Source: Phenylobacterium sp. (GTDB lineage Bacteria > Pseudomonadota > Alphaproteobacteria > Caulobacterales > Caulobacteraceae). Taken from it: a stretch of DNA of 64,000 nt. The notes under the pieces are model-generated. The model saw nothing but the letters and a program-made list of their open reading frames with translations, was not told where the DNA came from and made no database searches. The number at the start of each line of letters is the position of its first letter. The stretch's first letter is position 1. Position numbers and translations under genes: made by a program. Positions 22,334 through 33,289 of the stretch are shown piece by piece. The stretch is from contig NZ_JAEUMN010000078.1 in the NCBI RefSeq assembly GCF_016793225.1, positions 1 through 64,000 of the forward strand. The letters are read 5' to 3'.

Positions 22334-22837
22334 GTGGCCGACGCGTCCGGCGCGAGGCCGGCGGTGAAGGTGCGGGTCGCCACCGTCGCCGACACGCCGC
22401 TGATCCTGCAGTTCATCCGCGATCTGGCCGAGTACGAGCGGCTGCTGCACGAGGTGGAGGCCACCGAGGCCGACATCCGCCGGGATCTGTTCGGGGAGAA
22501 TCCGCGGTGCTTCTGCGACATCGCCGAGCATCAGGGCCAGGCCGTGGGCTTCGCGCTGTGGTTCTACAACTACTCGACCTTCCGGGGCCGGGCCGGGATC
22601 TACCTGGAAGACCTGTTCGTGCGGCCCGAGGCCCGCGGCGTCGGGGCCGGGAAGGCGCTCCTGCGCCGCCTGGCGCAGCGCTGCATGGAGGCCGACCTGG
22701 GGCGGCTGGAATGGGCGGTGCTGAACTGGAACGCGCCCTCGATCGCCTTCTACGACTCGCTGGGCGCGGGCGCGATGACCGACTGGACCGTTCGACGGCT
22801 GGACGGCGCGGCGCTCGAGCGCCTGGCGGCGTCGTGA
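22334..22837 (+). CDS. GNAT acetyltransferase, diamine acetyltransferase-like
   Basis: This 167-residue GNAT starts at GTG. It resembles the SAT/SSAT-type branch: VADTPLILQFIRDLAEYE at the start, FYNYSTFRGRAGIYLEDLFV in the core and the acetyl-CoA loop RPEARGVGAGKALL (about 97-110), with WNAPSIAFYDSLGA near the C-terminus. Those core motifs are typical of polyamine N-acetyltransferases, though the substrate is inferred. The stop overlaps the next GTG by four bases (GTGA). Confidence 0.92.
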   Translation: MADASGARPAVKVRVATVADTPLILQFIRDLAEYERLLHEVEATEADIRRDLFGENPRCFCDIAEHQGQAVGFALWFYNYSTFRGRAGIYLEDLFVRPEARGVGAGKALLRRLAQRCMEADLGRLEWAVLNWNAPSIAFYDSLGAGAMTDWTVRRLDGAALERLAAS

Positions 22838-23448
22838 GCGCGCCCCCGAAGACCGTCATCCACGCCTCCCGCGAGGAGGCCGAGGCCATCCGGCAGGCCG
22901 TGCGGACCGCCGACGTGGCGGCGCTGCCCGGCCGGCGCGAGCGGGCCGAGATGAAGCACGTGCCGGGCTTGGTGGCCCTGCTCGCGGACGAGCGCGTGTC
23001 GGGCTGGATCTACGACCTGCCGAAGCCCGTGACGCCGGAGAGCGTCACCCGCTGGGTGGCGGAGAACCAGGCGCGCATGCAGGCCGGCGAGGCGCTGCTG
23101 ATCGTCAACCTGGACGAGGCCGGGCAGGTGGCGGGCTACTCGCACGTGGCCGTGTGGCCCGAGCACGCCTCGGCGGAACTGGCGGGCGGCGTGCGGGCCG
23201 ACCTGCAGAACAGCGGGACGGGCAGCGCGGGCATGGCGCGGATGTTCGGGTGGATCTTCGAGACGCTGGGCGTGCGGCTGATGTGCCTGACGGCGGCGCT
23301 GGACAACCTGCGCGTCCAGAAGGGCATCGACGCGGCCGGCTTCGTCAGGATGGGCGAGCGCGACGCGGTGCGCCCCGACGGCACGATCCGCCGCTCGGTC
23401 TACTGGGAGATGACCCGCGACCAGTGGCGCCGGCGCCACGTGCTCTGA
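22834..23448 (+). CDS. GNAT family N-acetyltransferase
   Basis: This 204-residue protein begins at a GTG overlapping the previous stop. The fold is RimJ/RimL-like: ERVSGWIYDLPKPVTPESVTRW near residues 50-70, then a beta sheet with AGYSHVAVWPEHAS, a divergent acetyl-CoA loop region near GTGSAGMARMF, and DNLRVQKGIDAAGFVRMGERD near the C-terminus. The Q/RxxGxG motif is weak. The substrate is unknown. It is coupled to the preceding acetyltransferase and hydratase. Confidence 0.85.
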   Translation: MSAPPKTVIHASREEAEAIRQAVRTADVAALPGRRERAEMKHVPGLVALLADERVSGWIYDLPKPVTPESVTRWVAENQARMQAGEALLIVNLDEAGQVAGYSHVAVWPEHASAELAGGVRADLQNSGTGSAGMARMFGWIFETLGVRLMCLTAALDNLRVQKGIDAAGFVRMGERDAVRPDGTIRRSVYWEMTRDQWRRRHVL

Positions 23449-23503
23449 CGGGGGCCGGACTCGATCCAGTCGGCGAACGCGGCGACGCGTATCGCGCCCC
23501 GGC

Positions 23504-24469
23504 TCAGGGCGCGGGCTTGGGCGGCGTGGATGACGGCTGGTTGCCCTGCCGCGCGGCGGCCAGGATGCTGGTCAGCGCGTAGTTCCCCTCGTGGCAGGCG
23601 TACTCGAAGATGCGCCCGGGCGCCGGCGTCAGCACGGCCTCGCCCCGCCACGGCCGGCTGTAGAGCGCCGGATCCTCGACCGTGAACGCATAGTGGATCT
23701 CGGCCGGGCCGGTGCGGGTGAAGCGCTCGACCACCACGGCGGCGTCGGACAGGAACACGTCGTCGGTGCGGCGCGTGACGCCCGGGCGGAATCCCCGCGT
23801 GACCACCACGAGCGTGTCGCCCTCCCAGCGACCCTGCGAGTGGCCGAACCAGCCGGGCTTCGCGGTGGGCGCGTCGGGCCCCAGCCTGACGATGCGGACG
23901 TCGTGGTAGCGCTCGGCCACCAGGGCGATCTCGTCGCGGGTCTGCACGATCTGGATGAGGTTGGCGTCCTGCTCGGCGATGAGCGGCGCCCCGGCGTTGC
24001 CGGCGGTGAGGCACCGCTCGTTCTCGGGCCGCTGCTCCACGTGATCGTAGGACCAGCGGCGGTAGTGCTTGCGGATGCCGAGCCGGGCCATGCCCTCGTC
24101 GCTGTAGGGCAGCTGGCCGTCCTCGGGGTCGACGATGACGGAGCTGCGGATCTCGCCGCGCACGCGCATCAGGCCCGTGCCCACCTCGGGGAACTCGGAC
24201 TGGGCCTGGCCCACCGGGTCGTTCGGGACATTGACCCCGCCGGTGGGCGCCAGGCGAGCCTCCCAGGCGCGCGCCTCGTCCGGCGGGACGACGAGGGTCT
24301 TCAGCTCTCGCGGCCGCTCGAACTCGGTGTAGGTGCCGTTGGTCCAGGTCCCGTCCAGCTCGGGATGGCCGTGGCGGGTGCGCGGCGGGCGATAGCGCGG
24401 CTGAGCCGCGGCCGGGCCGGCCAGGGCGGCGGCCAGCGCCGGGACCAGAAGCTGACGTCGGTGAATCAA
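23504..24469 (-). CDS. Exported protein of unknown function (acidobacterial/alphaproteobacterial DGTWTN type)
   Basis: This 321-residue protein begins at TTG behind a strong GGGGAGG site five bases upstream and has a Sec signal (cleavage near AAAQP, residue 23). The mature part has the repeated family phrases LDGTWTNGTYTEFERPRELK and RWEGDTLVVVTRGF, a beta-rich fold seen in many hypothetical secreted proteins near TonB receptors. HEGNYALTSIL lies near the C-terminus. No catalytic motif is recognised. The function is unknown, and it is transcribed alone on the minus strand. Confidence 0.8.
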   Translation of the reverse strand: MIHRRQLLVPALAAALAGPAAAQPRYRPPRTRHGHPELDGTWTNGTYTEFERPRELKTLVVPPDEARAWEARLAPTGGVNVPNDPVGQAQSEFPEVGTGLMRVRGEIRSSVIVDPEDGQLPYSDEGMARLGIRKHYRRWSYDHVEQRPENERCLTAGNAGAPLIAEQDANLIQIVQTRDEIALVAERYHDVRIVRLGPDAPTAKPGWFGHSQGRWEGDTLVVVTRGFRPGVTRRTDDVFLSDAAVVVERFTRTGPAEIHYAFTVEDPALYSRPWRGEAVLTPAPGRIFEYACHEGNYALTSILAAARQGNQPSSTPPKPAP

Positions 24470-24543
24470 GATCGCCTCCCCGCTGAAGCTTCAGCCTCGC
24501 GCAGGATGCGCTACGGCCGCAACGGCGGCGATGGATGCGGACG

Positions 24544-24969
24544 TCAGGCGGCCCGCGCCTGTTCGGCGTCGCGGCGGATGCGGGCCACCATCGAGGCAAG
24601 GCCGTTGGAGCGCTGCGAGGAGAGGGCGCCCGAGAGGCCCAGCTTGTCGAACGCCGCCCGCGCGTCGAAGGCCAGGATCTCGGAGGCGCTGCGGCCGGAA
24701 TAGAGGCGCAGCAGGATGGCGATGAGCCCGCGCACGATGTGGGCGTCGGAATCGCCCCGGAAGCGCAGGGTCCCGTCGGCCTGCGGCTCGGTGACGAGCC
24801 AGACCTGGCTGGCGCAGCCGCGGACCTTGGTCTCGTCGCTGCGCTCGGCGTCCGAAAGCGGGGCCAGGTCCCTGCCCATCTCGATCACGTAGCGGTACCG
24901 CTCCTCCCAGTCGCCCAGGAGGTCGAACTCGTCGGCGAGTTCGGAAAGGGCGTCGTCGATGGCGGCCAT
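24544..24969 (-). CDS. Cysteine desulfuration protein SufE
   Basis: This 141-residue protein accepts sulfane sulfur from the desulfurase SufS for iron-sulfur cluster assembly. The active Cys52 lies in VRGCASQVWL, as in E. coli SufE (Cys51). The fold and length agree with the family. No suf operon is nearby, which is common, since sufE is often unlinked. It may share a transcript with the downstream minus-strand gene. Confidence 0.96.
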   Translation of the reverse strand: MAAIDDALSELADEFDLLGDWEERYRYVIEMGRDLAPLSDAERSDETKVRGCASQVWLVTEPQADGTLRFRGDSDAHIVRGLIAILLRLYSGRSASEILAFDARAAFDKLGLSGALSSQRSNGLASMVARIRRDAEQARAA

Positions 24970-25008
24970 GGGCGCGGCAGTTAAGGGGCCCGGGGCCGCG
25001 GCGCAACC

Positions 25009-25761
25009 TCAGCCGGCCGGCAGGCGCACCATGGCGCTGAGGCCGCGGCCGGGTTGCGAGGCGAGCTTGAGCCGCCCGCCCATGGCCCGGCACGTCAGGT
25101 CGGCGATCGGCAGGCCAAGCCCCGCGCCCTCGGACTTTCGCGTCAGCGCGTTCTCCCCCTGCTCGAAGGGCGCCATCAGCCGGTGGATCTCGGCGGCGTC
25201 GACGCCGTCGCCCTCGTCGCAGATCCGGATCTCGACCATGTCGCCGATGCGCGCGGTCGAGACGCGCACGACCCCGCCCTCGGGGGAGAAGGCGACGGCG
25301 TTGTGCAGCAGCTGCGAGAGCACCTGCCGCAGGCCCCGATGGTCGGCCATGACCGAAGGCAGAGCGTCGGGCTGAGCGACCTCCAGCGTCACGCCCCGCG
25401 CCGCCATCTCGGCGGAGAGGGCCGGAAGCACGTCCTCGAGCGCGGTCTCCAGAGGCTCGACCGCCGGGTCGAAGTCGATCGTGCGCCCTTCCAGGCGGGC
25501 GATCTCGAGAACCTGGTTGACCAGCTTCAGCAGCCGCTGGCCGCTCTGGTGGATGATCTCGGCATATTCCTTGTACTGCGGAGCCCCGAGAGGCCCATAC
25601 AGTTCCGCATTGAGAATTTCCGAGAAGCCGAGGATCGAGTTCAGAGGCGTGCGAAGCTCATGACTCACCACGCGCAGGAACGATCGCTTCTGCTCGTCCA
25701 TGGCCGCTTCGAGGCGGGCGCGGGCGCGAACGCGGGCGGGGATGTCGGCCGTTTCAGCCAT
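25009..25761 (-). CDS. Soluble sensor histidine kinase without obvious sensor domain
   Basis: This 250-residue kinase has a HisKA domain with His34 in VVSHELRTPLNSILGFSEIL and an HATPase domain with the G-box near GAGLGLPIADL. There is no PAS, membrane or receiver domain, only a short N-terminal helix. The HisKA sequence resembles the PleC/DivJ group. The ATG at 25761 is chosen over a TTG at 25800. It is divergent from the DivJ-like gene, sharing a 161-base upstream region that contains one GANTC site (25862-25866). It may modulate the same cell-cycle circuit; this is inference. Confidence 0.88.
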   Translation of the reverse strand: MAETADIPARVRARARLEAAMDEQKRSFLRVVSHELRTPLNSILGFSEILNAELYGPLGAPQYKEYAEIIHQSGQRLLKLVNQVLEIARLEGRTIDFDPAVEPLETALEDVLPALSAEMAARGVTLEVAQPDALPSVMADHRGLRQVLSQLLHNAVAFSPEGGVVRVSTARIGDMVEIRICDEGDGVDAAEIHRLMAPFEQGENALTRKSEGAGLGLPIADLTCRAMGGRLKLASQPGRGLSAMVRLPAG

Positions 25762-25922
25762 CGAACGGCGATGCGCCTGGTGGTCAGTCGAGGCCCGCAA
25801 CTTCGCCCAAGGCGTTTACGAAAGTCTTGCGGGAACGGCGTTGTCCCGGCGGCCCTCGTGCGAATCTGCGTCCGCGGCTACTTTCGCGGGCCGGACCTGA
25901 CGGGGCCGTATAGGGTCAGGGC

Positions 25923-27569
<1,647 letters not shown>

Positions 27570-27617
27570 GGCCGCACGCTGCGGGTCGCTATCGGCCCGT
27601 GGGACGCCGCCTAGCCG

Positions 27618-28505
27618 CTAGCGGCTCGCCAGCTGCAGGAAGGCGCGGCCGGCGGCGAAGTCTCCGACTTCCACATAGGCGGTGCGCGTGCGGCCGCCCG
27701 CGAACAGGAACTCCACGGCCACGGCCTCGCGCGGATCGAGTTCGCTGAGCGCCTGGACGGCGGTGTTCGGGAACCGGAAGGCCCAGCCCCCGCCGTAGCC
27801 CTTGGGCAGCAGCTCGGCCTCGGCGCCGCCGCGGGCCTCGGCGAACCAGGCGCGCGTCGCCGAGGCGGGCGGCAGCTTGCGCGACAGGGGCTGGCGTCCG
27901 CCCAGCAGGTAGGGGCCCAGCGTCCGCTGCGTGTCGCGCATCACGAGGCGGGCCGAGTAGGGCGTCGCCTTGTCGGAGAAGCCGGCCACGGCCACCAGGG
28001 CGCTCTGGACGTCCTGCCGGCCCGCGAGGCCGAAGATCATGCGGTTGGAGCCGAAGTCCGCGCTCTGCGACAGCCGCCAGCGGGCGCTGCGGCCGACGCC
28101 GCGGTCGGCGCGCCACTCGGTCAGGTCGCCGGGATAGACCATCCGCGTCACCCGCTGGTACCCGGCGAAGGCCATGCGGATGCGGGCGGCCTGGCTGGCG
28201 ACCAACGGACTTGCGCAGTCGATCTGGGCGGCGCGGGCGCGCGCGTTGCGTTCGACGACCTGCAGGGACCGGGGGTCGGAGCCGGCGCGGAGCGCCGCGC
28301 CGCGGGCCTGGGCCGCGCCGGCGGCGAGGGCGGAGGACACCTCGGGCGTGAAGAGGCCGCAACGGCTGTCCGCCGCGGTCATCACCGTCCGCTCGAAGAA
28401 GAGGTCCGCCGGCTGCGCCAGCGCGATCGCGGGGGCCGCGATCGCCGCGGCGAGCCCTGCAAACCCCATCCGAAACGTCGGCCCAGCGCTTCTGCGCGAG
28501 CTCAT
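27618..28505 (-). CDS. Exported protein of unknown function
   Basis: This 295-residue protein has a Sec signal (cleaved near ALAQP, about residue 31) and an Ala-rich mature part. Two Cys (SRCGLFTPEVS and QIDCASPL) may form a disulfide. A mid-region has SARWRLSQSADFGSNRMIFGL. The C-terminal third is beta-rich. I recognise no domain. It is convergent with the DivJ-like gene and 48 bases from its stop. It is probably periplasmic. Confidence 0.78.
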   Translation of the reverse strand: MSSRRSAGPTFRMGFAGLAAAIAAPAIALAQPADLFFERTVMTAADSRCGLFTPEVSSALAAGAAQARGAALRAGSDPRSLQVVERNARARAAQIDCASPLVASQAARIRMAFAGYQRVTRMVYPGDLTEWRADRGVGRSARWRLSQSADFGSNRMIFGLAGRQDVQSALVAVAGFSDKATPYSARLVMRDTQRTLGPYLLGGRQPLSRKLPPASATRAWFAEARGGAEAELLPKGYGGGWAFRFPNTAVQALSELDPREAVAVEFLFAGGRTRTAYVEVGDFAAGRAFLQLASR

Positions 28506-28670
28506 GCGTTTTGCCGTCCACCATCGTTCCGCGGCCTTGAGAACGGCCGTCTGGATAGGCGGAGGCTTAGCCGTACAGGGTTGAGGTCCTATGGACGGAG
28601 ACGGTTAACGCCCGTTCGTCTTTGCGGCGCCCGCGTGACAGCATGCTGCGGCTCGCGCATATGGCGGGCG

Positions 28671-29003
28671 ATGCTGCTTTCCACCGACATCTGGGTCGGC
28701 GCGCTCATCCGCCGGGTCGAGATCGGCGGGGGCTTCGCCGTCGTGGCGCGCAAGGGCGATCCCCGGGCGGGCGCGGTCCTGGTGAAGGTGCTGAACCGGT
28801 CGGACGGGACGGCGCGGCTGCTGGCGGAGGCGACGCGCGGCGACGGCGACCGGGTCTGGATGGAGCCCGCCGCGAGCCGGGCCGAGGCCGACCTCGACCG
28901 CTACATCGAGCGCGCGGTCCGTATCGACCCAGACATATGGATCGTCGAGATCGAAGATAAGGAAGGCCGCCATTTCCTCGTTGAGCCTGTCGAAAAAGGC
29001 TAG
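28671..29003 (+). CDS. DUF1491 family protein
   Basis: This 110-residue small soluble protein matches DUF1491: opening LLSTDIWVGALIRRVE, then VARKGDPRAGAVLVKV, EPAASRAEADLDRYIERAVRIDPDIWIVEIED. The family is confined largely to Alphaproteobacteria and has no assigned role. The ATG at 28671 is chosen; upstream sequence from 28581 is out of keeping with the family. Confidence 0.88.
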   Translation: MLLSTDIWVGALIRRVEIGGGFAVVARKGDPRAGAVLVKVLNRSDGTARLLAEATRGDGDRVWMEPAASRAEADLDRYIERAVRIDPDIWIVEIEDKEGRHFLVEPVEKG

Positions 29004-29063
29004 CTAGGTTGGCGGCGACCGGCGCGGTAGACGCCGGCAGAGTTCTCAGGGGATGGAGCGGGA

Positions 29064-30761
29064 ATGCACTACGCCGAACTGAACAAGGCCTGGGCCGAGC
29101 TGACGGGGCCCGGCGCGCCGATGGAAGTGGTCGAGGTCGAGGTGCGCGGCGTGACGATCCGCGCCTTCAAGAACGCGCCGCCGAACGTGCGCGCGCTCTG
29201 GCTCTCGACGGCGCAGTTCGCGGACCGCGACTATCTCGTGTTCGGCGACGAGCGCATCACCTACGCCGAGGCGCACAGGCTGGTCGCCTCGACCGCCAAC
29301 TGGCTGCTGGCCCAGGGCGTGAAGCCGGGCGACCGCGTCGCGATCGCGATGCGGAACTACCCCGAATGGATGCTGATCTACTGGGCCTGCGCCTGCATCG
29401 GCGTGGCCTGCGTCGGCATGAACGCCTGGTGGACGGCTCCCGAGATGGCCTACGGCATGAAGGACGCGCAGCCCAAGGTGCTGTTCGCCGACGCCGAACG
29501 CATCGGCCGCCTCATGGAGCAGCCCGAGATGCTGGGCGGGGCCACGCTGGTGGCGGTGCGGGCGGATCCGCCGGCCGGCGCCGTTCCCTGGTCGCAGGTG
29601 GTCGCCCACGGCGGGGCGATGCCCGAGGTGGCGATCGATCCGGACGAGGACGTCTGCATCTTCTACACCTCCGGGACCACGGGCTTCCCGAAGGGCGCGC
29701 AGCTCACGCACCGCAGCTGCATCAACAACCTGATGAACATGATGTTCGCCGGACAGGTGACCGCGCTGGCGACGCAGCGGGCGACGGGCGTGGTTCCCGA
29801 CCCCAATGCGCCGGTCCCGATCCCGTCGGGCCTGGTGACCACGCCGCTGTTCCACGTGACGGCCAACAACTGCGGCGCCTACGCGGCCACCGCGGCCGGC
29901 GGCAAGATGGTGCTGATGTACAAGTGGGACGTGGTCGAGGCGCTGAAGCTGATCGAGCGCGAGCGCTGCACCTCGGCGGGCGGCGTGCCCGTGATGGCCC
30001 GCGAGCTGGTCACCCATCCGGACTTCCACAAGTACGACACCTCGAGCCTGCTCAGCGTGGGCGGCGGCGGGGCGCAGCTGCAGCCGGACCTCGTGGGCAA
30101 GATCGACAAGACGGTGGCGACCGCCCGGCCGAACACCGGCTACGGCATGACCGAGACGTCGGGGATCATCACCTCGATCTCGGGCGACTTCTTCGTGGAC
30201 AAGCCGGCGAGCTGCGGGCGCGCGATGCCGACCTTCGAGGTCAAGGTCGTGGGCGACGACGGCCAGGCGCTGCCGCCCGGCCAGCCCGGCGAGCTGTGGG
30301 TGCGCGGGGCCTCGGTCATCAAGGGCTACATCAACCGCCCCGAGGCCACGGCCGACTCGATCACCGACGGATGGCTGCACACCGGCGACGTGGCCTACCT
30401 GGACGACGACGGGTTCATCTTCCTGGTGGACCGCAAGAAGGACATGGTCCTGCGCGGCGGCGAGAACATCTACTGCGCCGAGGTCGAATCGGCGGTTCAC
30501 CACCTGCCGCAGGTGGCGGAGTGCTGCGTCTTCGGCGTGCCGGACGACCGCCTGGGCGAGGAGGTCGGCGCCGCCGTGGTGGTGCAGCCGGGCAAGTCGC
30601 TCACGGCCGAGGAGGTGCGCGAGGCCGTCGGCGCGCAGATCGCCAAGCACAAGGTGCCCCGCTACATCTGGCTGCTGGGCGACCCGATCCCGCGCAACGC
30701 CAACGGCAAGTTCCTGAAGCGCGAACTGCGCGAGACCCTGAAGGTCGAGGACGCCGTCTGA
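29064..30761 (+). CDS. AMP-dependent acyl-CoA synthetase/ligase
   Basis: This 565-residue enzyme of the ANL superfamily activates a carboxylic acid with ATP and transfers it to CoA. The phosphate-binding P-loop is FYTSGTTGFPKGA (about 196-208). The aromatic/adenine motif GYGMTET (about 360), the hinge Asp in DRKKD and the catalytic Lys in NANGKFLKREL (near 549) are all present. N-terminal features suggest a fatty or aromatic acid substrate, unspecified. The LLM oxidoreductase follows 87 bases downstream, possibly in one transcript. Confidence 0.95.
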   Translation: MHYAELNKAWAELTGPGAPMEVVEVEVRGVTIRAFKNAPPNVRALWLSTAQFADRDYLVFGDERITYAEAHRLVASTANWLLAQGVKPGDRVAIAMRNYPEWMLIYWACACIGVACVGMNAWWTAPEMAYGMKDAQPKVLFADAERIGRLMEQPEMLGGATLVAVRADPPAGAVPWSQVVAHGGAMPEVAIDPDEDVCIFYTSGTTGFPKGAQLTHRSCINNLMNMMFAGQVTALATQRATGVVPDPNAPVPIPSGLVTTPLFHVTANNCGAYAATAAGGKMVLMYKWDVVEALKLIERERCTSAGGVPVMARELVTHPDFHKYDTSSLLSVGGGGAQLQPDLVGKIDKTVATARPNTGYGMTETSGIITSISGDFFVDKPASCGRAMPTFEVKVVGDDGQALPPGQPGELWVRGASVIKGYINRPEATADSITDGWLHTGDVAYLDDDGFIFLVDRKKDMVLRGGENIYCAEVESAVHHLPQVAECCVFGVPDDRLGEEVGAAVVVQPGKSLTAEEVREAVGAQIAKHKVPRYIWLLGDPIPRNANGKFLKRELRETLKVEDAV

Positions 30762-30848
30762 CGATCACCGCCGCCTGCCGCAAGGTCAGAGTGGCCAAGT
30801 GATCGGTCGTCACTTACGACTCCCGTGAAAGACTGGGAGGGGATCACC

Positions 30849-32096
30849 ATGGCCCGCATGAAGTTCGGCGCGTTCCTGGCTCCGCATCACCCCATCGGGG
30901 AGCACCCGATGCTGCAGATGCGCAACGACATCAAGTTCGCGGCGCACCTGGACGCCCTGGGCTACGACGAGTTCTGGGTGGGCGAGCACCACTCGACCGG
31001 CTGGGAGGTGATCGCCTCGCCCGAGATGTTCCTGGCGGGCGTGGCCGAGCACACGCACCGCATCCGGCTGGGCACGGGCGTGGTTTCGCTGCCGTACCAC
31101 CACCCCTTCAACGTGGCCCAGCGGATGGTCCAGCTGGACCACATGAGCGGTGGCCGGGTGATCTTCGGCACGGGCCCCGGGGCGTTGCCGTCCGACGCGC
31201 ACATGCTCGGCATCGACCCGATGACCCAGCGCGACCGCCAGGACGAGGCCATCGGCGTGATCCAGCGCCTGTTCGCCGGCGAGCGTGTCAGCCACAAGAG
31301 CGACTGGTTCACCCTGCAGGACGCCCGCCTGCAGCTCTTCCCGTTGCAGGAGGAGATGCCGATCGTCGCGGCGTCGTCGATCAGCCCCTCCGGGATGACG
31401 CTGGCGGGCAAGTACGGCCTGGGCGTGCTCTCGATCGGCTCCAACTCGGACGCCGGCCTGGCGGCGCTGCCGACGCAGTGGGGCTTCGCCGAGGAGGCGG
31501 CCCGGAAGTCCGGCAAGACGGTCGACCGCAAGAACTGGCGCGTGCTGATGAGCTGGCACATCGCCGAGACGCGGGAGCAGGCCATCGCCGAGTCGGCCCA
31601 GGGCCTGATGCACTGGCACAACGAGTACACCGTCGGCACGCTGATGCGGCCCGGCGCCGCGGCGTTCAAGACGCCGGAGGAGGCCGTGGAGCAGACCGCC
31701 TTCTCGCCCGGCGCGGCGGCGGTGATCGGCACGCCCGACGACCTGGTGGCCGCGATCCGCAAGCTGCACGACTCGGCCGGCGGCTTCGGCGTGGTGCTGG
31801 GCTTCGTCCACGACTGGGCCAACCGCGAGAACACCAACCGCAGCTGGGAACTGGTGGCGCGCTACGTCATCCCCGAGGTGCAGGGCCTGCTCGAGGGCTA
31901 TCGGACCTCGCGCCAGTACGTGATCGACAACCGCGAATGGTTCGAGCGCGCGGGGCAGGCGGTGCTGGCCAAGATCATGTCCCACGAGGGCGCCGCCAAG
32001 GCGCTGCAGGAGGGCATGCAGGCCGGCGTGGCCATGCGCTCCCCCAATGCGCCCGACCTGAACAAGGCCGCCGCCGAGGTGAAGGCCGGCGAATAG
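30849..32096 (+). CDS. LLM class flavin-dependent oxidoreductase (luciferase-like)
   Basis: This 415-residue TIM-barrel monooxygenase-type enzyme would use reduced flavin. The signature GYDEFWVGEHHSTGWE lies near residues 38-53, and SGGRVIFGTGPGAL (about 100-113) and the CSISPSG-like turn VAASSISPSG fit the bacterial luciferase family. The start at 30849 follows GGGAGGGG; an earlier GTG would add eight residues. Substrate is unknown, but proximity to an acyl-CoA ligase suggests oxidation of an organic acid or ketone. The upstream gap has a palindrome GTCGT-N5-ACGAC (30806-30820). Confidence 0.93.
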   Translation: MARMKFGAFLAPHHPIGEHPMLQMRNDIKFAAHLDALGYDEFWVGEHHSTGWEVIASPEMFLAGVAEHTHRIRLGTGVVSLPYHHPFNVAQRMVQLDHMSGGRVIFGTGPGALPSDAHMLGIDPMTQRDRQDEAIGVIQRLFAGERVSHKSDWFTLQDARLQLFPLQEEMPIVAASSISPSGMTLAGKYGLGVLSIGSNSDAGLAALPTQWGFAEEAARKSGKTVDRKNWRVLMSWHIAETREQAIAESAQGLMHWHNEYTVGTLMRPGAAAFKTPEEAVEQTAFSPGAAAVIGTPDDLVAAIRKLHDSAGGFGVVLGFVHDWANRENTNRSWELVARYVIPEVQGLLEGYRTSRQYVIDNREWFERAGQAVLAKIMSHEGAAKALQEGMQAGVAMRSPNAPDLNKAAAEVKAGE

Positions 32097-32149
32097 CCAC
32101 GCGGCGGCGCGCACGGGGAACGCGGAGCGCGCGGCGGCCTTTCACCGGC

Positions 32150-33151
32150 ATGCCGCTCGCCGACCTGCCCGTGCCGCTGGATCTCGCCACCATGGAAGCG
32201 AAGCTGGTCGACGAGGCCCCGACGGGGCCCGGCTGGCGGTTCGAGCCGAAGTGGGACGGGTTCCGGTGCCTGGCCTTCCGCGACGGTGACGAGGTGCTGC
32301 TGAAGGCCAAGTCGGGCAAGCCGCTGAACCGGTTCTTTCCGGACATGGTCGAGGCGCTGAAGGCGCTGCCGGTCCCCCGGTTCGTGGTGGACGGCGAACT
32401 GACCATCGACGTGGACGGGACGCCCAGCTTCGAAGCGCTGCAGATGCGGCTGCACCCGGCGGAGAGCCGCGTGCGGAAACTGGCGGCGGAACAGCCGGCC
32501 TCGCTGACGCTGTTCGACTGCCTGATGGACAAGGCCGGCCGCTCGCTGGTGTCGGCGCCCCTGTCCGAGCGCCGCAAGGCCCTGGAGGCGCTGGTGCAGC
32601 GGTTCGGGAAGGCGGCGGTGATCCGGCTGTCGCCGGGCACGACGGATCGCGAGAAGGCCTGCGGCTGGCTGAAGGACCTGTCGGCGGAACTGGACGGCGT
32701 GGTCGCCAAGCGCCTGGACGGGCCGTACGCGCCCGGCGAGCGGGCGATGCTGAAGATCAAGACCATCCGCACGGCCGACTGCGTGGTGGGCGGCTTCCGC
32801 TACGCGGAGGGGACAAAGGCGGTCGGCTCGCTGCTCCTGGGGCTGTACGACGGCCAGGGGCGGCTGAACCATGTGGGCTTCACCTCGACGATCCGGCATG
32901 CGGACCGGCCCGAGCTCACGGCGCGGCTGCTGGCGTTGCAGGGCGAGGGGTTCACCGGCGACGCGCCGGGCGGTCCCAGCCGCTGGAGCACCGGGCGAAG
33001 CGGCGACTGGGTCCCGCTGCGGCCTGAACTGGTGGTCGAGGTGGCCTACGACCAGGTGACGGGCGGCCGCTTCCGGCATGGCGCGCGGCTGGTCCGCTGG
33101 CGCCCCGACAAGGCGCCGGCGCAGTGCAGATGCGAGCAGATCCGCCGCTGA
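32150..33151 (+). CDS. ATP-dependent DNA ligase (stand-alone LigD-type ligase domain)
   Basis: This 333-residue ligase has the adenylation Lys34 in FEPKWDGFRCLAF, motif IV in AELDGVVAKRLDGPY and motif V in RAMLKIKTIRTAD, followed by the OB-fold C-terminal domain. It lacks the phosphoesterase and polymerase domains of full LigD, and no Ku gene is near. Such small ligases act in repair of breaks, often in stationary phase. The start at 32150 places the family motif correctly. Confidence 0.93.
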   Translation: MPLADLPVPLDLATMEAKLVDEAPTGPGWRFEPKWDGFRCLAFRDGDEVLLKAKSGKPLNRFFPDMVEALKALPVPRFVVDGELTIDVDGTPSFEALQMRLHPAESRVRKLAAEQPASLTLFDCLMDKAGRSLVSAPLSERRKALEALVQRFGKAAVIRLSPGTTDREKACGWLKDLSAELDGVVAKRLDGPYAPGERAMLKIKTIRTADCVVGGFRYAEGTKAVGSLLLGLYDGQGRLNHVGFTSTIRHADRPELTARLLALQGEGFTGDAPGGPSRWSTGRSGDWVPLRPELVVEVAYDQVTGGRFRHGARLVRWRPDKAPAQCRCEQIRR

Positions 33152-33289
33152 GGCCATCCGCCAGCTTTGCCGCAGCAAGGCGGCAATGCGGCGTGGTCAA
33201 GCCGCAGGAATGCCGCACGACTCGGTGCGGATAGCCGCCTCCAGGGCGCGCCGGGGCGCGCCCGATCCCGACACTCAGGAAGGGCGGCC

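Noticed and set aside
30806-30820. Palindrome GTCGT-N5-ACGAC as an assured operator
   Set aside because: A five-base dyad is expected by chance at this GC content and no regulator gene is adjacent.
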